In this document: piece by piece, positions 39,508-47,241 of the stretch
Layout: each line of letters begins with the position of its first letter
Position numbering within the stretch: the first letter of the stretch is position 1
From: Halomonas halophila
GTDB taxonomy: Bacteria; Pseudomonadota; Gammaproteobacteria; Pseudomonadales; Halomonadaceae
Direction: 5' to 3'
Length of the DNA: 64,000 nt
Assembly: GCF_030406665.1 (NCBI RefSeq)
Contig: NZ_CP129121.1
Location: 3,162,001-3,226,000 of the forward strand
Notes under the pieces: generated by a model
Told to the model about the DNA's origin: nothing
The model's input: the letters and a program-made list of their open reading frames with translations, nothing else
Database searches by the model: none
Position numbers and translations under genes: made by a program

Positions 39508-40611
39508 TTACCGCCTCGATGTCACCCGGCCTTCGAGACGGTACGGCACCGGATCGAGTATCGGCTCGCGCCCCAGCAGCGCGTCGACCAGCAGGTGCGT
39601 CGAGGCCGGCGCCAGCACCAGCCCGTTACGGTAGTGGCCGGCATTGACGTGGAGACCCTCCAGCCCCGGCACCGCGCCGATGAACGGCACGCCGTCCGGC
39701 GATCCCGGGCGCAGCCCCGCCCAGTGATGCTCCACCTCGCACTCGGCCAGCGCCGGCACGATGCCGATCGCCGACGCGCGCAACGAGGCCTTCGCCTCGG
39801 CGTCCGTGGTCTTGTCGAAACCGGTCTCCTCGAGGGTCGAGCCGGCCAGCACCCGGCCATCGGCCCGCGGAATCACATAGCGTCCGTCCATCAGTACCAC
39901 GCGATTCACCAGCCCCGGCGGCGCCTCGAACAGGATCATCTGCCCCTTCACCGGGCGCACCGGCAGCGCCATCCAGACCCGCTCGAGCAGTTCCGCCGCC
40001 CAGGCGCCGCCGCAGACGATCGTGTGATCGCCCTCGACGATGCCGTCCGCGGTCTCGACGCCCGTGACCCGCGCCGCCGACTGCCGGAAGCCCGTGACCT
40101 CGCTGCCCTCTCGCAGCGTGACGCGAGGCATGGCCTCGAGCCGGCAGCGCAGCGCCTGGCCCAGGCGAGGATTGCGGATGCTGCCGAGGGTCGGCATCCA
40201 CAGCGCATCATCGAAGCCCGGCGCGGCCTGTGGCTCCTTGGCATAGAGGAAATCGGCCGAGACCCGCTCCAGCGGTTTGCCCACCTCACGCGCCCAGCGC
40301 TCGGCCTGGGCCTCGTCATCGACCCGCAGGTAGAGCAGGCCCTTCTGACGATATTCCGGATCGACGCCGGTTTCCTCGAAGAGCCGCAGGGCCAGCTCGG
40401 GATAGAAGCCCTCCGACCAGGTGGCAAGGCGGGAGACGGGCGCCGAGTGGCGCCAGGGATAGAGCGGCGAGACGATGCCGCCACCGGCCCAGGAGGCCTC
40501 GCGGCCGCAGCGGCCGCGCTCGAGAAGGGTCACCGAATGGCCGGCATCGGCCAGTTGCAGGGTCGTCATCATGCCGATGACGCCACCGCCCACGACGAGG
40601 AAATCGCTCAC
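39508..40611 (-). CDS. thiO: Glycine oxidase ThiO (FAD-dependent)
   Basis: A 367-residue FAD oxidoreductase of the DAO family. The N-terminal dinucleotide-binding motif is VVGGGVIGMMTTLQLADAG, followed by LLERGRCGREASWAGGGIVSP, which is typical of ThiO. The C-terminal HWAGLRPGSPDGVPFIG and NAGHYRNGLVLAPAS blocks bind FAD and substrate. It oxidises glycine to iminoglycine for thiazole synthesis. The GTG start (40609-40611) has GGA 8 bases upstream. No other thiamine gene is next to it, unlike many thi operons; a broader amine-oxidase role remains possible. Confidence 0.9.
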   Translation of the reverse strand: MSDFLVVGGGVIGMMTTLQLADAGHSVTLLERGRCGREASWAGGGIVSPLYPWRHSAPVSRLATWSEGFYPELALRLFEETGVDPEYRQKGLLYLRVDDEAQAERWAREVGKPLERVSADFLYAKEPQAAPGFDDALWMPTLGSIRNPRLGQALRCRLEAMPRVTLREGSEVTGFRQSAARVTGVETADGIVEGDHTIVCGGAWAAELLERVWMALPVRPVKGQMILFEAPPGLVNRVVLMDGRYVIPRADGRVLAGSTLEETGFDKTTDAEAKASLRASAIGIVPALAECEVEHHWAGLRPGSPDGVPFIGAVPGLEGLHVNAGHYRNGLVLAPASTHLLVDALLGREPILDPVPYRLEGRVTSRR

Positions 40612-40709
40612 GAGGCGTGTCCGAATTGACTGACAGTAGGAGTACGACGTCCGGCCAATAGTTAAGACGAGACCGCCAAGAAAGCCGAGACTTTGCCAAG
40701 GGGGACCAC

Positions 40710-41273
40710 ATGGCACCCGACGCCGCCGAAGAACGCTACCTTACCGACAAGCCGCGTAACTTGGCAAAGCCCGCCGCCAGGGGCTTCACGCTGATCGAGC
40801 TGCTGGTGGCGCTGGCGGTGCTGGTGATCATGGCCACCGTGGCCGTGCCCGGCTTTCAGCGGATGATGGCGCGAAATGAAGTGGCCGCCGAGGTGATGCG
40901 GCTAAAGTCAGCACTCGCCATGACGCGCAGCGCCGCCATTACCCGGCGCAGTACCGTGACCCTCTGCCCCACCGTCGACATGACCCAATGTCGGATCGAC
41001 AACAACGCCGACGGAAAAGCCTGGCTGGCCACACTGGCCATCTTCGAAGGGCGCGGCGAACCCGGTGATGCTCTGCTGCGCAGCTTCGACGAGAGCCGCC
41101 TGCCGTCGCTGACCTACCGCAACGATAACCGTCCGGTGCGCTATGCGGCACTGGGCCGATCATCGGGGTATAACGGTACCTTTCGTCTCTGCGGGCGGCA
41201 CGAAGAGGGCGCCAGGGTCATCGTCAATAACGTTGGTCGGGTTCGCGTCGATTCCCGGCGGCCTCCTTGTTGA
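40710..41273 (+). CDS. GspH/FimT-family type IV minor pseudopilin
   Basis: A 187-residue prepilin-like protein. A basic leader of about 25 residues ends in RGFTLIELLVALAVLVIMATVAVPGFQ, so PilD would cut after Gly, leaving Phe1 and Glu5. The helix is followed by the GspH/FimT beta domain (ALAMTRSAAITRRSTVTLCP with two Cys). It stands alone on the plus strand with a GGGGGA ribosome site. It is convergent with the pil cluster, which has its own GspH-type gene, so the window carries two such proteins. Confidence 0.9.
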   Translation: MAPDAAEERYLTDKPRNLAKPAARGFTLIELLVALAVLVIMATVAVPGFQRMMARNEVAAEVMRLKSALAMTRSAAITRRSTVTLCPTVDMTQCRIDNNADGKAWLATLAIFEGRGEPGDALLRSFDESRLPSLTYRNDNRPVRYAALGRSSGYNGTFRLCGRHEEGARVIVNNVGRVRVDSRRPPC

Positions 41274-41379
41274 TAGAGTACAGCCTCGCCAAGCACTTGA
41301 CCTTTTTCCGGCCCACCGATGAGTCATTGGGGAGACAAGGTGTACGACATCACCTTTACAACGCTTCCCGGGAAAGGCA

Positions 41380-43080
41380 TCAGTGCCAACTATCCAACAT
41401 AAGCGGCATGTCATCCTGCACCAAAGAAACCTCTTTCAAGGCCTCATCGAAGTGTATATCCCCTGATCCCCTCATGTCGATCCAACCGGCTCTTAAAGCA
41501 CCGAAGATCGAACCACTCCCAGTAATCACCACATCGGTATCTGGAGCAACAATGTCGATGAAAGCGTTGTTGGCCCCACTGACCGTCACCCCTGCATTAT
41601 TAGGAGAGCCTCCATACTCACCATAAGAACTATACAGGGCAATCGCCGGCCGTTTCTCTTGGCCATTCACATCTCGAACAAACGCGCCAGAGCTTAAAAG
41701 CTGAGACCCGCCTCCCAGCCTTGTCTTGCCGGCAACCAGGACGGTCAGCGTTGAATTCTCATCCACGACCAGCCGTGTGTTATTACCGAGATCAAAATCT
41801 CCATCGACCACCAGCGTCACATCGCCCTTGACCAATAACTGTTTCAACCTGCCGCCGGCAGTCACGTCTTGATCGACACGAAGATACGTTGTCTCTTCTT
41901 GAAGACCCAACTCCGTGGAGGCCGCATCGTTATTTCCAGATCCACCCGTGAAGGAGAATCTCCCTCCTTTGACAGCATAGCAATGCCCACAGCCTTGCTG
42001 TTCAAACCAGGCAGAGATGCTTACAACATCTTCATTATCCCAGACATTATCGAACAAGACTCCGGGGCCGCCCGTTTCGCTTGTTACACCGACAGGATCG
42101 CAGCGCTCAGAATTGTTGTAAACTGGGGGGATAAACGGAGACTGGTATTCATGGTAGTTCGCTGCCAGCTCCATTTTGGCGTCGTCCCACTTCCACCACT
42201 CAGGATATGAGACACTTCCTGATGCAGTGATCGAAGCAGGTGGATTATTCGTCGAGCCGATGACAGCATTTCCTCCAGTCGTCACCTCCCCCTCCATCGT
42301 TGACGCCGTACCAAATGCCACATTTCCTCCGGCCACCAGGTTACCGTAGATAGTCCCGTTCATATCGACATCACCATCGACCATCACATTGCCATAGATG
42401 GGTGTTCCACCATCCAAGGAAAGGTCTCCGGGAACCTCCACACGACCATACACAGGCGAGTGACCACTCAACGAGAGACTGGCCCCTTCGGAGAGGGCCT
42501 TTACTACGGCTTCCCGTCTCAGACCATTAAAAATCTCCTGCCCATCGACGACGACACTCTCCCCATAAGCCCCGTAACTGGAATTATAGCTATCAACTTG
42601 AGGACCACCTCCAAGTCTTATCCCTTCACAGCCGACAACACCTTTATCATATTCCTCGGCCCCAGCGGACACGACCTCGGCAACGACCGGCAGGCTTCTA
42701 ACGCCCCCCCCGCCCGAGACACCTCCCATCGCGATGATATATTTATCTCCATCGTCTTCAACATACTGGTAGTAGCAAAGCAAAGGCGCGTCACACTCGT
42801 TGTCAGCGCCGCCTTTTATATCAGAAAAGGCCATATCCGAAATATCATCAACAGAAAAATCATCTATTGAAATCCAGTCAGGCTCACCACCATCGCGAAG
42901 AAGCTTCCAGGCTTCCGAAAGTGCCTGCTCTGCCCCCATCTGCGCCTGAGCCGCCGCCTTGTAATTACCTGCCAGCCGCTCGTCGATCAACGATGACTGC
43001 ATGCTGGAAAGCCCCATCATCAGCGACACCGTCAGCAGCGAGAGAACGACAAGTAGAGCGGCGCCTTTTTCTCTTTTCAT
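41380..43080 (-). CDS. PilX-type pilus protein with large C-terminal beta-helical extension
   Basis: A 566-residue protein. The first 60 residues (KREKGAALLVVLSLLTVSLMMG, then DERLAGNYKAAAQAQMGAEQAL) are a PilX N-terminal hydrophobic helix without Glu5. Typical PilX proteins are under about 200 residues; here over 350 more follow. Repeated short units (PVYGRVEVPGDLSLDGG, PIYGNVMVDGDVDMNG, TIYGNLVAGGNVAFG) look like bactofilin-like beta-helix turns. The C-terminal FIDIVAPDTDVVITGSGSIF module resembles domains seen at the end of other long PilX-N proteins. The G+C is visibly lower than the neighbours. Last gene of the pil cluster. Confidence 0.8.
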   Translation of the reverse strand: MKREKGAALLVVLSLLTVSLMMGLSSMQSSLIDERLAGNYKAAAQAQMGAEQALSEAWKLLRDGGEPDWISIDDFSVDDISDMAFSDIKGGADNECDAPLLCYYQYVEDDGDKYIIAMGGVSGGGGVRSLPVVAEVVSAGAEEYDKGVVGCEGIRLGGGPQVDSYNSSYGAYGESVVVDGQEIFNGLRREAVVKALSEGASLSLSGHSPVYGRVEVPGDLSLDGGTPIYGNVMVDGDVDMNGTIYGNLVAGGNVAFGTASTMEGEVTTGGNAVIGSTNNPPASITASGSVSYPEWWKWDDAKMELAANYHEYQSPFIPPVYNNSERCDPVGVTSETGGPGVLFDNVWDNEDVVSISAWFEQQGCGHCYAVKGGRFSFTGGSGNNDAASTELGLQEETTYLRVDQDVTAGGRLKQLLVKGDVTLVVDGDFDLGNNTRLVVDENSTLTVLVAGKTRLGGGSQLLSSGAFVRDVNGQEKRPAIALYSSYGEYGGSPNNAGVTVSGANNAFIDIVAPDTDVVITGSGSIFGALRAGWIDMRGSGDIHFDEALKEVSLVQDDMPLMLDSWH

Positions 43081-43151
43081 TTCCACACCTGGACGGATGT
43101 TGAGCGGCGTTCTGATATTCCGATGACGTGACTCATATTGCCTCACTCTAT

Positions 43152-43703
43152 TCAGTCAGAACCAGAAGCATGCCTGACGGCCTCTGTTCTATTGACGGCA
43201 AGGAAACGTAACGTATCCGGTGCCCCATCCTGCCCTGCCGGAACAAGCTCCAGCATGACCGTCACGCCATAATCCCCTGCAGAGGCGACGCGGAACCCAT
43301 TATTCGTCAGGCCGCTCACCACTTCCTGGGCACCAGCCCCGTCGTTTTTATCGATCGTCAGGGCGTAACCATGGCCCGCCTCTCCCGCCATGTCCCCCAG
43401 TCGATAAGTGACATCGCGCACGCTTCCCGATTCGCAATCGCCACCATCGGGCAGGGTCAGAGTCAGACTGTCCCCGTTCATCGTTTCACTGGCAGCCGCC
43501 TTGTTCCAGCAGGCGCGCCTGATGTCTCTCAACAGCGAATCGACGGCGAAGTTCACCGCCGCCTGCTTTTCACCGAGCGCCTCCACCTGGCGCTGGGTCT
43601 GAAACACCGTCAGGAACAGTTGGCCGGCCCCCAGGATGATGACCAGGCCAATCACCATAGCCACCATCAGTTCGACAAGAGAAAAGCCGCGGCTATGCTT
43701 CAT
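43152..43703 (-). CDS. pilW: PilW-family type IV pilus minor pilin
   Basis: A 183-residue prepilin: KHSRGFSLVELMVAMVIGLVIILGAGQ has the PilD cleavage Gly, Phe1 and Glu5, followed by the PilW-like TQRQVEALGEKQAAVNFAVDSLLRDIRRA helix. A beta-rich C-terminal domain has two Cys (RRACWN, GDCESG). PilW takes part in the priming complex with PilV, PilX and FimU. Its start overlaps the PilV-like stop by four bases. It is shorter than Pseudomonas PilW. Confidence 0.85.
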   Translation of the reverse strand: MKHSRGFSLVELMVAMVIGLVIILGAGQLFLTVFQTQRQVEALGEKQAAVNFAVDSLLRDIRRACWNKAAASETMNGDSLTLTLPDGGDCESGSVRDVTYRLGDMAGEAGHGYALTIDKNDGAGAQEVVSGLTNNGFRVASAGDYGVTVMLELVPAGQDGAPDTLRFLAVNRTEAVRHASGSD

Positions 43704-44128
43704 GGCACCACCCGACCAGGAAGCCTGACACGATACTCGAATGCAGGAGGCCCCTCGGAAGAGAATCTTTCCTCCGCCCAGGCAATATCGATGTCGAATT
43801 CGCATTCGCCATGGCCATTGACAGGGGTGTTGCTCAACCCTGGAAGAAAAGTGGACCACTGATCATGCCAACCCGCTTCGAGCCCATTGACCACACTCTC
43901 GGAAGGGCATGACAACTCTTTCTCTTCGGCCATCTCGGCCCACAGTCTCTCCTGTGCATCCTGCGCCGCCAGGCTGGCGATGGAACGCTGGTAGGCAGCA
44001 TGAGCGCCTTGCAAGGCCTTGAGCTGCATGCCTGCCACACCCAGCAGGCCGATGGAAAGCACCAGCAGGGCGATCAGCGCCTCAAGCAGGGAGAAGCCAC
44101 GCTGTATGGACGTTGCCACTGGCATCAT
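43700..44128 (-). CDS. pilV: PilV-family type IV pilus minor pilin
   Basis: A 142-residue prepilin: QRGFSLLEALIALLVLSIGLLGVAGMQ has the Gly cleavage site, Glu5 and the LLGVAGMQ ending typical of PilV. The following GAHAAYQRSIASLAAQDAQERL helix also fits. Two adjacent ATG codons (44126 and 44123) overlap the upstream TGA; GGGGAGGC is just ahead. It is coupled on both sides to the GspH-type gene and to pilW. Confidence 0.85.
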   Translation of the reverse strand: MMPVATSIQRGFSLLEALIALLVLSIGLLGVAGMQLKALQGAHAAYQRSIASLAAQDAQERLWAEMAEEKELSCPSESVVNGLEAGWHDQWSTFLPGLSNTPVNGHGECEFDIDIAWAEERFSSEGPPAFEYRVRLPGRVVP

Positions 44129-44562
44129 GCCTCCCCGACCCGTCCCATTGGGCTGATACTGATCGCGCGGTTCCTGACATCCGAGTAAGTGTTGCTCAAG
44201 AATAGCGTGCACCCCGATGCGCAGCCCCCCGTCGGCTTCCCTAGCGGCCCGAAGGTCACGGAAAAGCCCTCGGATAACGCCGTGCGTGTGTCTTCACCGC
44301 TGCGTTGGCGCAGGACGCTGCCATCCACCACGCCATACCGCCAAGGAGTGGCCTGCGTCACCGTGAACGTCACGTCTTCACGACGTTTTATCGCTTCACT
44401 CCTGGCGTAGTTGAGGCCGACAAGTACTTCATTGTATTCCGAAGACACCCGGCTCGCGGCCATCATGCGCTGGAAATCCGGGATCGCGACGGTCGCCAGT
44501 ATCATGGCCACTGCGATGGTGACCAGAAGCTCGATCAGGGTGAATCCAGAGGCACGCTTCAT
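44125..44562 (-). CDS. GspH/FimU-type type IV minor pseudopilin
   Basis: A 145-residue protein with RASGFTLIELLVTIAVAMILATVAIPDFQRMMAASRV (the first 20 are the leader and helix), the GspH-like LNYARSEAIKRREDVTFTV strand, and two Cys close together (GGCASGCTLF). In Pseudomonas the equivalent FimU starts the minor-pilin operon. It begins three bases after the pilE-like stop and overlaps the PilV start. It resembles the separate plus-strand GspH protein at 40710 only in the N-terminal half. Confidence 0.88.
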   Translation of the reverse strand: MKRASGFTLIELLVTIAVAMILATVAIPDFQRMMAASRVSSEYNEVLVGLNYARSEAIKRREDVTFTVTQATPWRYGVVDGSVLRQRSGEDTRTALSEGFSVTFGPLGKPTGGCASGCTLFLSNTYSDVRNRAISISPMGRVGEA

Positions 44563-44565
44563 AGG

Positions 44566-44964
44566 TTATTCCCAGCAGCCATCCGGGCCCCTCGTTCCAT
44601 CGCTCTCCAGCCAGATCGTTCCACAGCCGGATGGCACTCGCGTTCCCTCCGTCGCCTTTAGCTTGAACGCGCTCCCCGGGTCACCGTCGAAGCTGATCCT
44701 TGGGTACACCCCCTCCGGTGACGTTCTCGTCTGCAAACAAGATGCCTTGTAGGAGTAATGCCGCGTATAGCAACGCTCCATCTCTCCCGCCGCCTGCATC
44801 AGGCCCGCCTGACCGTCCGACAGTCGCGCGCGTTCCACGTAGCTCGTGTAACTGGGATAGGCGATCGCCGCCAGGATCCCGATAATCGCCACCACGATCA
44901 GCAGCTCGATCAGTGTAAAGCCGGCCTGGTGCCAGGCGCGGTCCCTGCGGCGTGTCCGATTCAT
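44566..44964 (-). CDS. pilE: PilE-type type IV pilin
   Basis: A 132-residue prepilin with HQAGFTLIELLIVVAIIGILA, the PilD cleavage Gly, Phe1 and Glu5, and a C-terminal globular part with Cys pairs (ERCYTRHYSYKASC and SGCG...DGCWE). The layout is that of PilE-like minor pilins. It appears to be the first gene of a minus-strand cluster ordered pilE, GspH/FimU, pilV, pilW, pilX. The ATG at 44964 is chosen; one at 44976 would sit directly against the GGGAG ribosome site. Confidence 0.87.
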   Translation of the reverse strand: MNRTRRRDRAWHQAGFTLIELLIVVAIIGILAAIAYPSYTSYVERARLSDGQAGLMQAAGEMERCYTRHYSYKASCLQTRTSPEGVYPRISFDGDPGSAFKLKATEGTRVPSGCGTIWLESDGTRGPDGCWE

Positions 44965-45046
44965 GCTCCGGCGCATCTCCCTTCTGGCCTCACGACGAGT
45001 TTCAGTATGTATCAGCAGAGAGGCTCCCGACAGCCGATCATCGTAA

Positions 45047-45070
45047 AAAAACCGGGCATATGCCCGGTTT
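45047..45070 (-). terminator. Terminator after ispH
   Basis: AAACCGGGCA / TGCCCGGTTT form a 10-bp stem. On the minus strand it is followed by six T, about 60 bases beyond the ispH stop. Confidence 0.88.
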
Positions 45071-45131
45071 CTTCACTCCTGCGAAAGCCTGACACACCCG
45101 CTGAGCCAGAACAGTACCAGGTGGCAGATGA

Positions 45132-46100
45132 CTAATCGCTGGCAATCACCCGTTCGCGCAGTTCACGCGGCATGGAGAAGGTAATGGTCTCCTCGCGGCC
45201 CGGGAGTTCCTCGGGCGCCGCGGCGCCGAGTGCCTGCAGACGCTCGATCACGCCCTTCACCAGCACCTCGGGGGCGCTGGCGCCGGCGGTGACGCCCACC
45301 GCGCTCACCCCTTCGAGCCAGGTCGGATCGAGCTGCTCGGCGTTGTCGATCAGATAAGCCGTGGTCCCTTCCCGCTCGGAGAGCTCGCGCAGGCGATTGG
45401 AGTTGGAGCTGTTGGTGCTGCCGACGACCAGCAGCAGGTCGCAGCCGGCGGCCAGCTCGCGCACGGCGTCCTGGCGGTTCTGGGTCGCGTAGCAGATGTC
45501 GTCCTTGCGCGGCCCTTCAATCTCGGGAAACCTGGCGCGCAGGGCGTCGATCACCCGAGCGGTGTCGTCCATGGACAGCGTGGTCTGGGTGACGAACGCC
45601 AACCGGCTCGGGTCGTTCACCTCGAGATTGGCGACGTCCTGCTCGTCCTCGACCAGATAGATGTGTCCGCCATGGGAGGTGTCGTAGCGCCCCATGGTGC
45701 CTTCCACCTCGGGATGCCCCTCGTGGCCGATCAGGATGCATTCCTGGCCGCGCCGCGCGTAGCGCAGCACCTCCATGTGCACCTTGGTCACCAGCGGGCA
45801 GGTGGCGTCGAAGACCTTCAGCCCGCGGCGCTCGGCCTCCTCCTGAACGGCGCGGGACACGCCGTGGGCGGAGAAGATCACGATCACGTCGTCGGGTACC
45901 TCGTCGAGTTCCTCGACGAACACCGCGCCCCGCTCGCGCAGGCTGTCGACCACGAAGCGGTTGTGCACCACCTCGTGGCGCACGTAGATGGGCGGATCGA
46001 AGACGTCCAGGGCCCCGTTGACGATCTCGATGGCCCGATCGACGCCGGCGCAGAAGCCGCGCGGATTGGCCAGCTTGATCTGCACAGAGTTAGCTTGCAT
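45132..46100 (-). CDS. ispH: 4-hydroxy-3-methylbut-2-enyl diphosphate reductase
   Basis: A 322-residue iron-sulfur enzyme (LytB; E. coli 316), the last step of the MEP isoprenoid pathway, giving IPP and DMAPP. The three cluster cysteines are visible: GFCAGVDRAIE (Cys17), DATCPLVTKVH and DICYATQNRQDAV. The histidine segments YVRHEVVHNRFVV and ILIGHEGHPEVEGTMGR bind the diphosphate. The start is the ATG at 46100. It is downstream of fkpB on the same strand, the usual lspA-fkpB-ispH order. Confidence 0.97.
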   Translation of the reverse strand: MQANSVQIKLANPRGFCAGVDRAIEIVNGALDVFDPPIYVRHEVVHNRFVVDSLRERGAVFVEELDEVPDDVIVIFSAHGVSRAVQEEAERRGLKVFDATCPLVTKVHMEVLRYARRGQECILIGHEGHPEVEGTMGRYDTSHGGHIYLVEDEQDVANLEVNDPSRLAFVTQTTLSMDDTARVIDALRARFPEIEGPRKDDICYATQNRQDAVRELAAGCDLLLVVGSTNSSNSNRLRELSEREGTTAYLIDNAEQLDPTWLEGVSAVGVTAGASAPEVLVKGVIERLQALGAAAPEELPGREETITFSMPRELRERVIASD

Positions 46101-46222
46101 GGGTTGCCTTGCCTTGATGCGTTGGCATCGTTTAACGCCTGCTACATGAGGATGACGACGGTCCGACGCTTCGGCACCGCCGGCGGCCAGGATATCGAGC
46201 GCAGCAGGAAGTCAGTGTTTTC

Positions 46223-46678
46223 CTAGTGCGTGGTGGCCGGCTTGATCTCCAATACCTCGACCTCGAAGGTCAGGGTACGCCCCGCCAGGGGATGATTGAA
46301 GTCCACTTCCACCCGCTCGTCGTCGACGCTCTTGATCACGCCGGGCAGCTCGCCGCCGGCCGGATCGGCGAACGACATCACCATGCCCTCCTCCGGCTCG
46401 TCGGTGGAGAAGTCCTCGCGCTTGAGCACCTGGATGTTCTGAGGGTTGTGCTGGCCGAAGGCGTGCTCCGGGGAGATCTCGAAGCTGCCGGACTCGCCGG
46501 CGCTCATCCCCTTGAGCGGCTGCTCGAAGCCCGGCGGCAGGTTGCCGTCGCCCACCTGGAAGGTGGCCGGCGCCTTGTCGCGGGTGGAGTCCACCTGGGT
46601 GCCGTCTTCCAGCTTGAGGGTGAAGTGGAGGGTGACTTCCATGCCCTCGTCGATGCGCAGGCCTTGTGAATCGCTCAT
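46223..46678 (-). CDS. fkpB: FKBP-type peptidyl-prolyl isomerase FkpB (SlpA-like)
   Basis: A 151-residue cytoplasmic FKBP (E. coli 149). The FKBP core (EVTLHFTLKLEDGTQVDST, GDGNLPPGFEQPLKGMSAGE) is interrupted by the IF insert domain (EHAFGQHNPQNIQVLKREDF ... EVDFNHPLAGRTLTFEV), as in SlyD and SlpA. There is no His-rich metal tail, which separates it from SlyD. It sits 31 bases after lspA, between lspA and ispH. Confidence 0.94.
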   Translation of the reverse strand: MSDSQGLRIDEGMEVTLHFTLKLEDGTQVDSTRDKAPATFQVGDGNLPPGFEQPLKGMSAGESGSFEISPEHAFGQHNPQNIQVLKREDFSTDEPEEGMVMSFADPAGGELPGVIKSVDDERVEVDFNHPLAGRTLTFEVEVLEIKPATTH

Positions 46679-46709
46679 AGGTTCTCTCGAAACGGTCGTG
46701 AAGGTCGCG

Positions 46710-47231
46710 TCAAGCGCGCCGCGCCCGGCGCCGCTCGCCGATGGTCGACTCCCAGATCAGCCCGATGGCGCCCAGGGTGATGCCGATGTCCGCGACGTTG
46801 AAGGCCGGGTAGTACCAGCCGGCGGCGTGTAAGGAGAGGAAATCCACCACATAGCCGTGCACCAGGCGATCGTAGAGATTGCCCAGCGCCCCGCCGATGA
46901 CCAGCGCCAGCGAGGCCGCCAGCAGGGTCTCGCCTACCCTGAGACGCTTCATCCACAGCGTCAGGCCGATGCTCGCAGCCACCGCAATGGCGGCGAACAG
47001 CCAGCGCTGCCAGCCCGGATGGTCGGCCAGGAAGCTGAAGGCCGCGCCGGTGTTGTGCAGCAGCGTCAGGTTGAAGAACGGCAGCACCTCGAGCGGCCGG
47101 GCGTAGTCGAGCATCCCGGAGGCCAGGGCCTTGGTGCCGAGGTCCAGGATGACCCAGGCCACGGCCAGCCACAGCCAGCGCAGCGGCTTGTGCATGGGCG
47201 CCGCCTGGGCGCCCTTTTCGGTCTCGGGCAT
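46710..47231 (-). CDS. lspA: Lipoprotein signal peptidase (signal peptidase II)
   Basis: A 173-residue inner-membrane aspartyl protease that removes signal peptides from prolipoproteins. Four membrane helices are visible. The catalytic Asp motifs are GNLYDRLVHGYVVDF and FNVADIGITLG; LLHNTGAAFSFL is another conserved block. The ATG at 47231 has GAGGTGG just upstream; an ATG at 47249 overlaps the ileS stop and lacks a ribosome site. It follows ileS by 10 bases. Confidence 0.94.
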   Translation of the reverse strand: MPETEKGAQAAPMHKPLRWLWLAVAWVILDLGTKALASGMLDYARPLEVLPFFNLTLLHNTGAAFSFLADHPGWQRWLFAAIAVAASIGLTLWMKRLRVGETLLAASLALVIGGALGNLYDRLVHGYVVDFLSLHAAGWYYPAFNVADIGITLGAIGLIWESTIGERRRARRA

Positions 47232-47241
47232 GCTGCCCACC

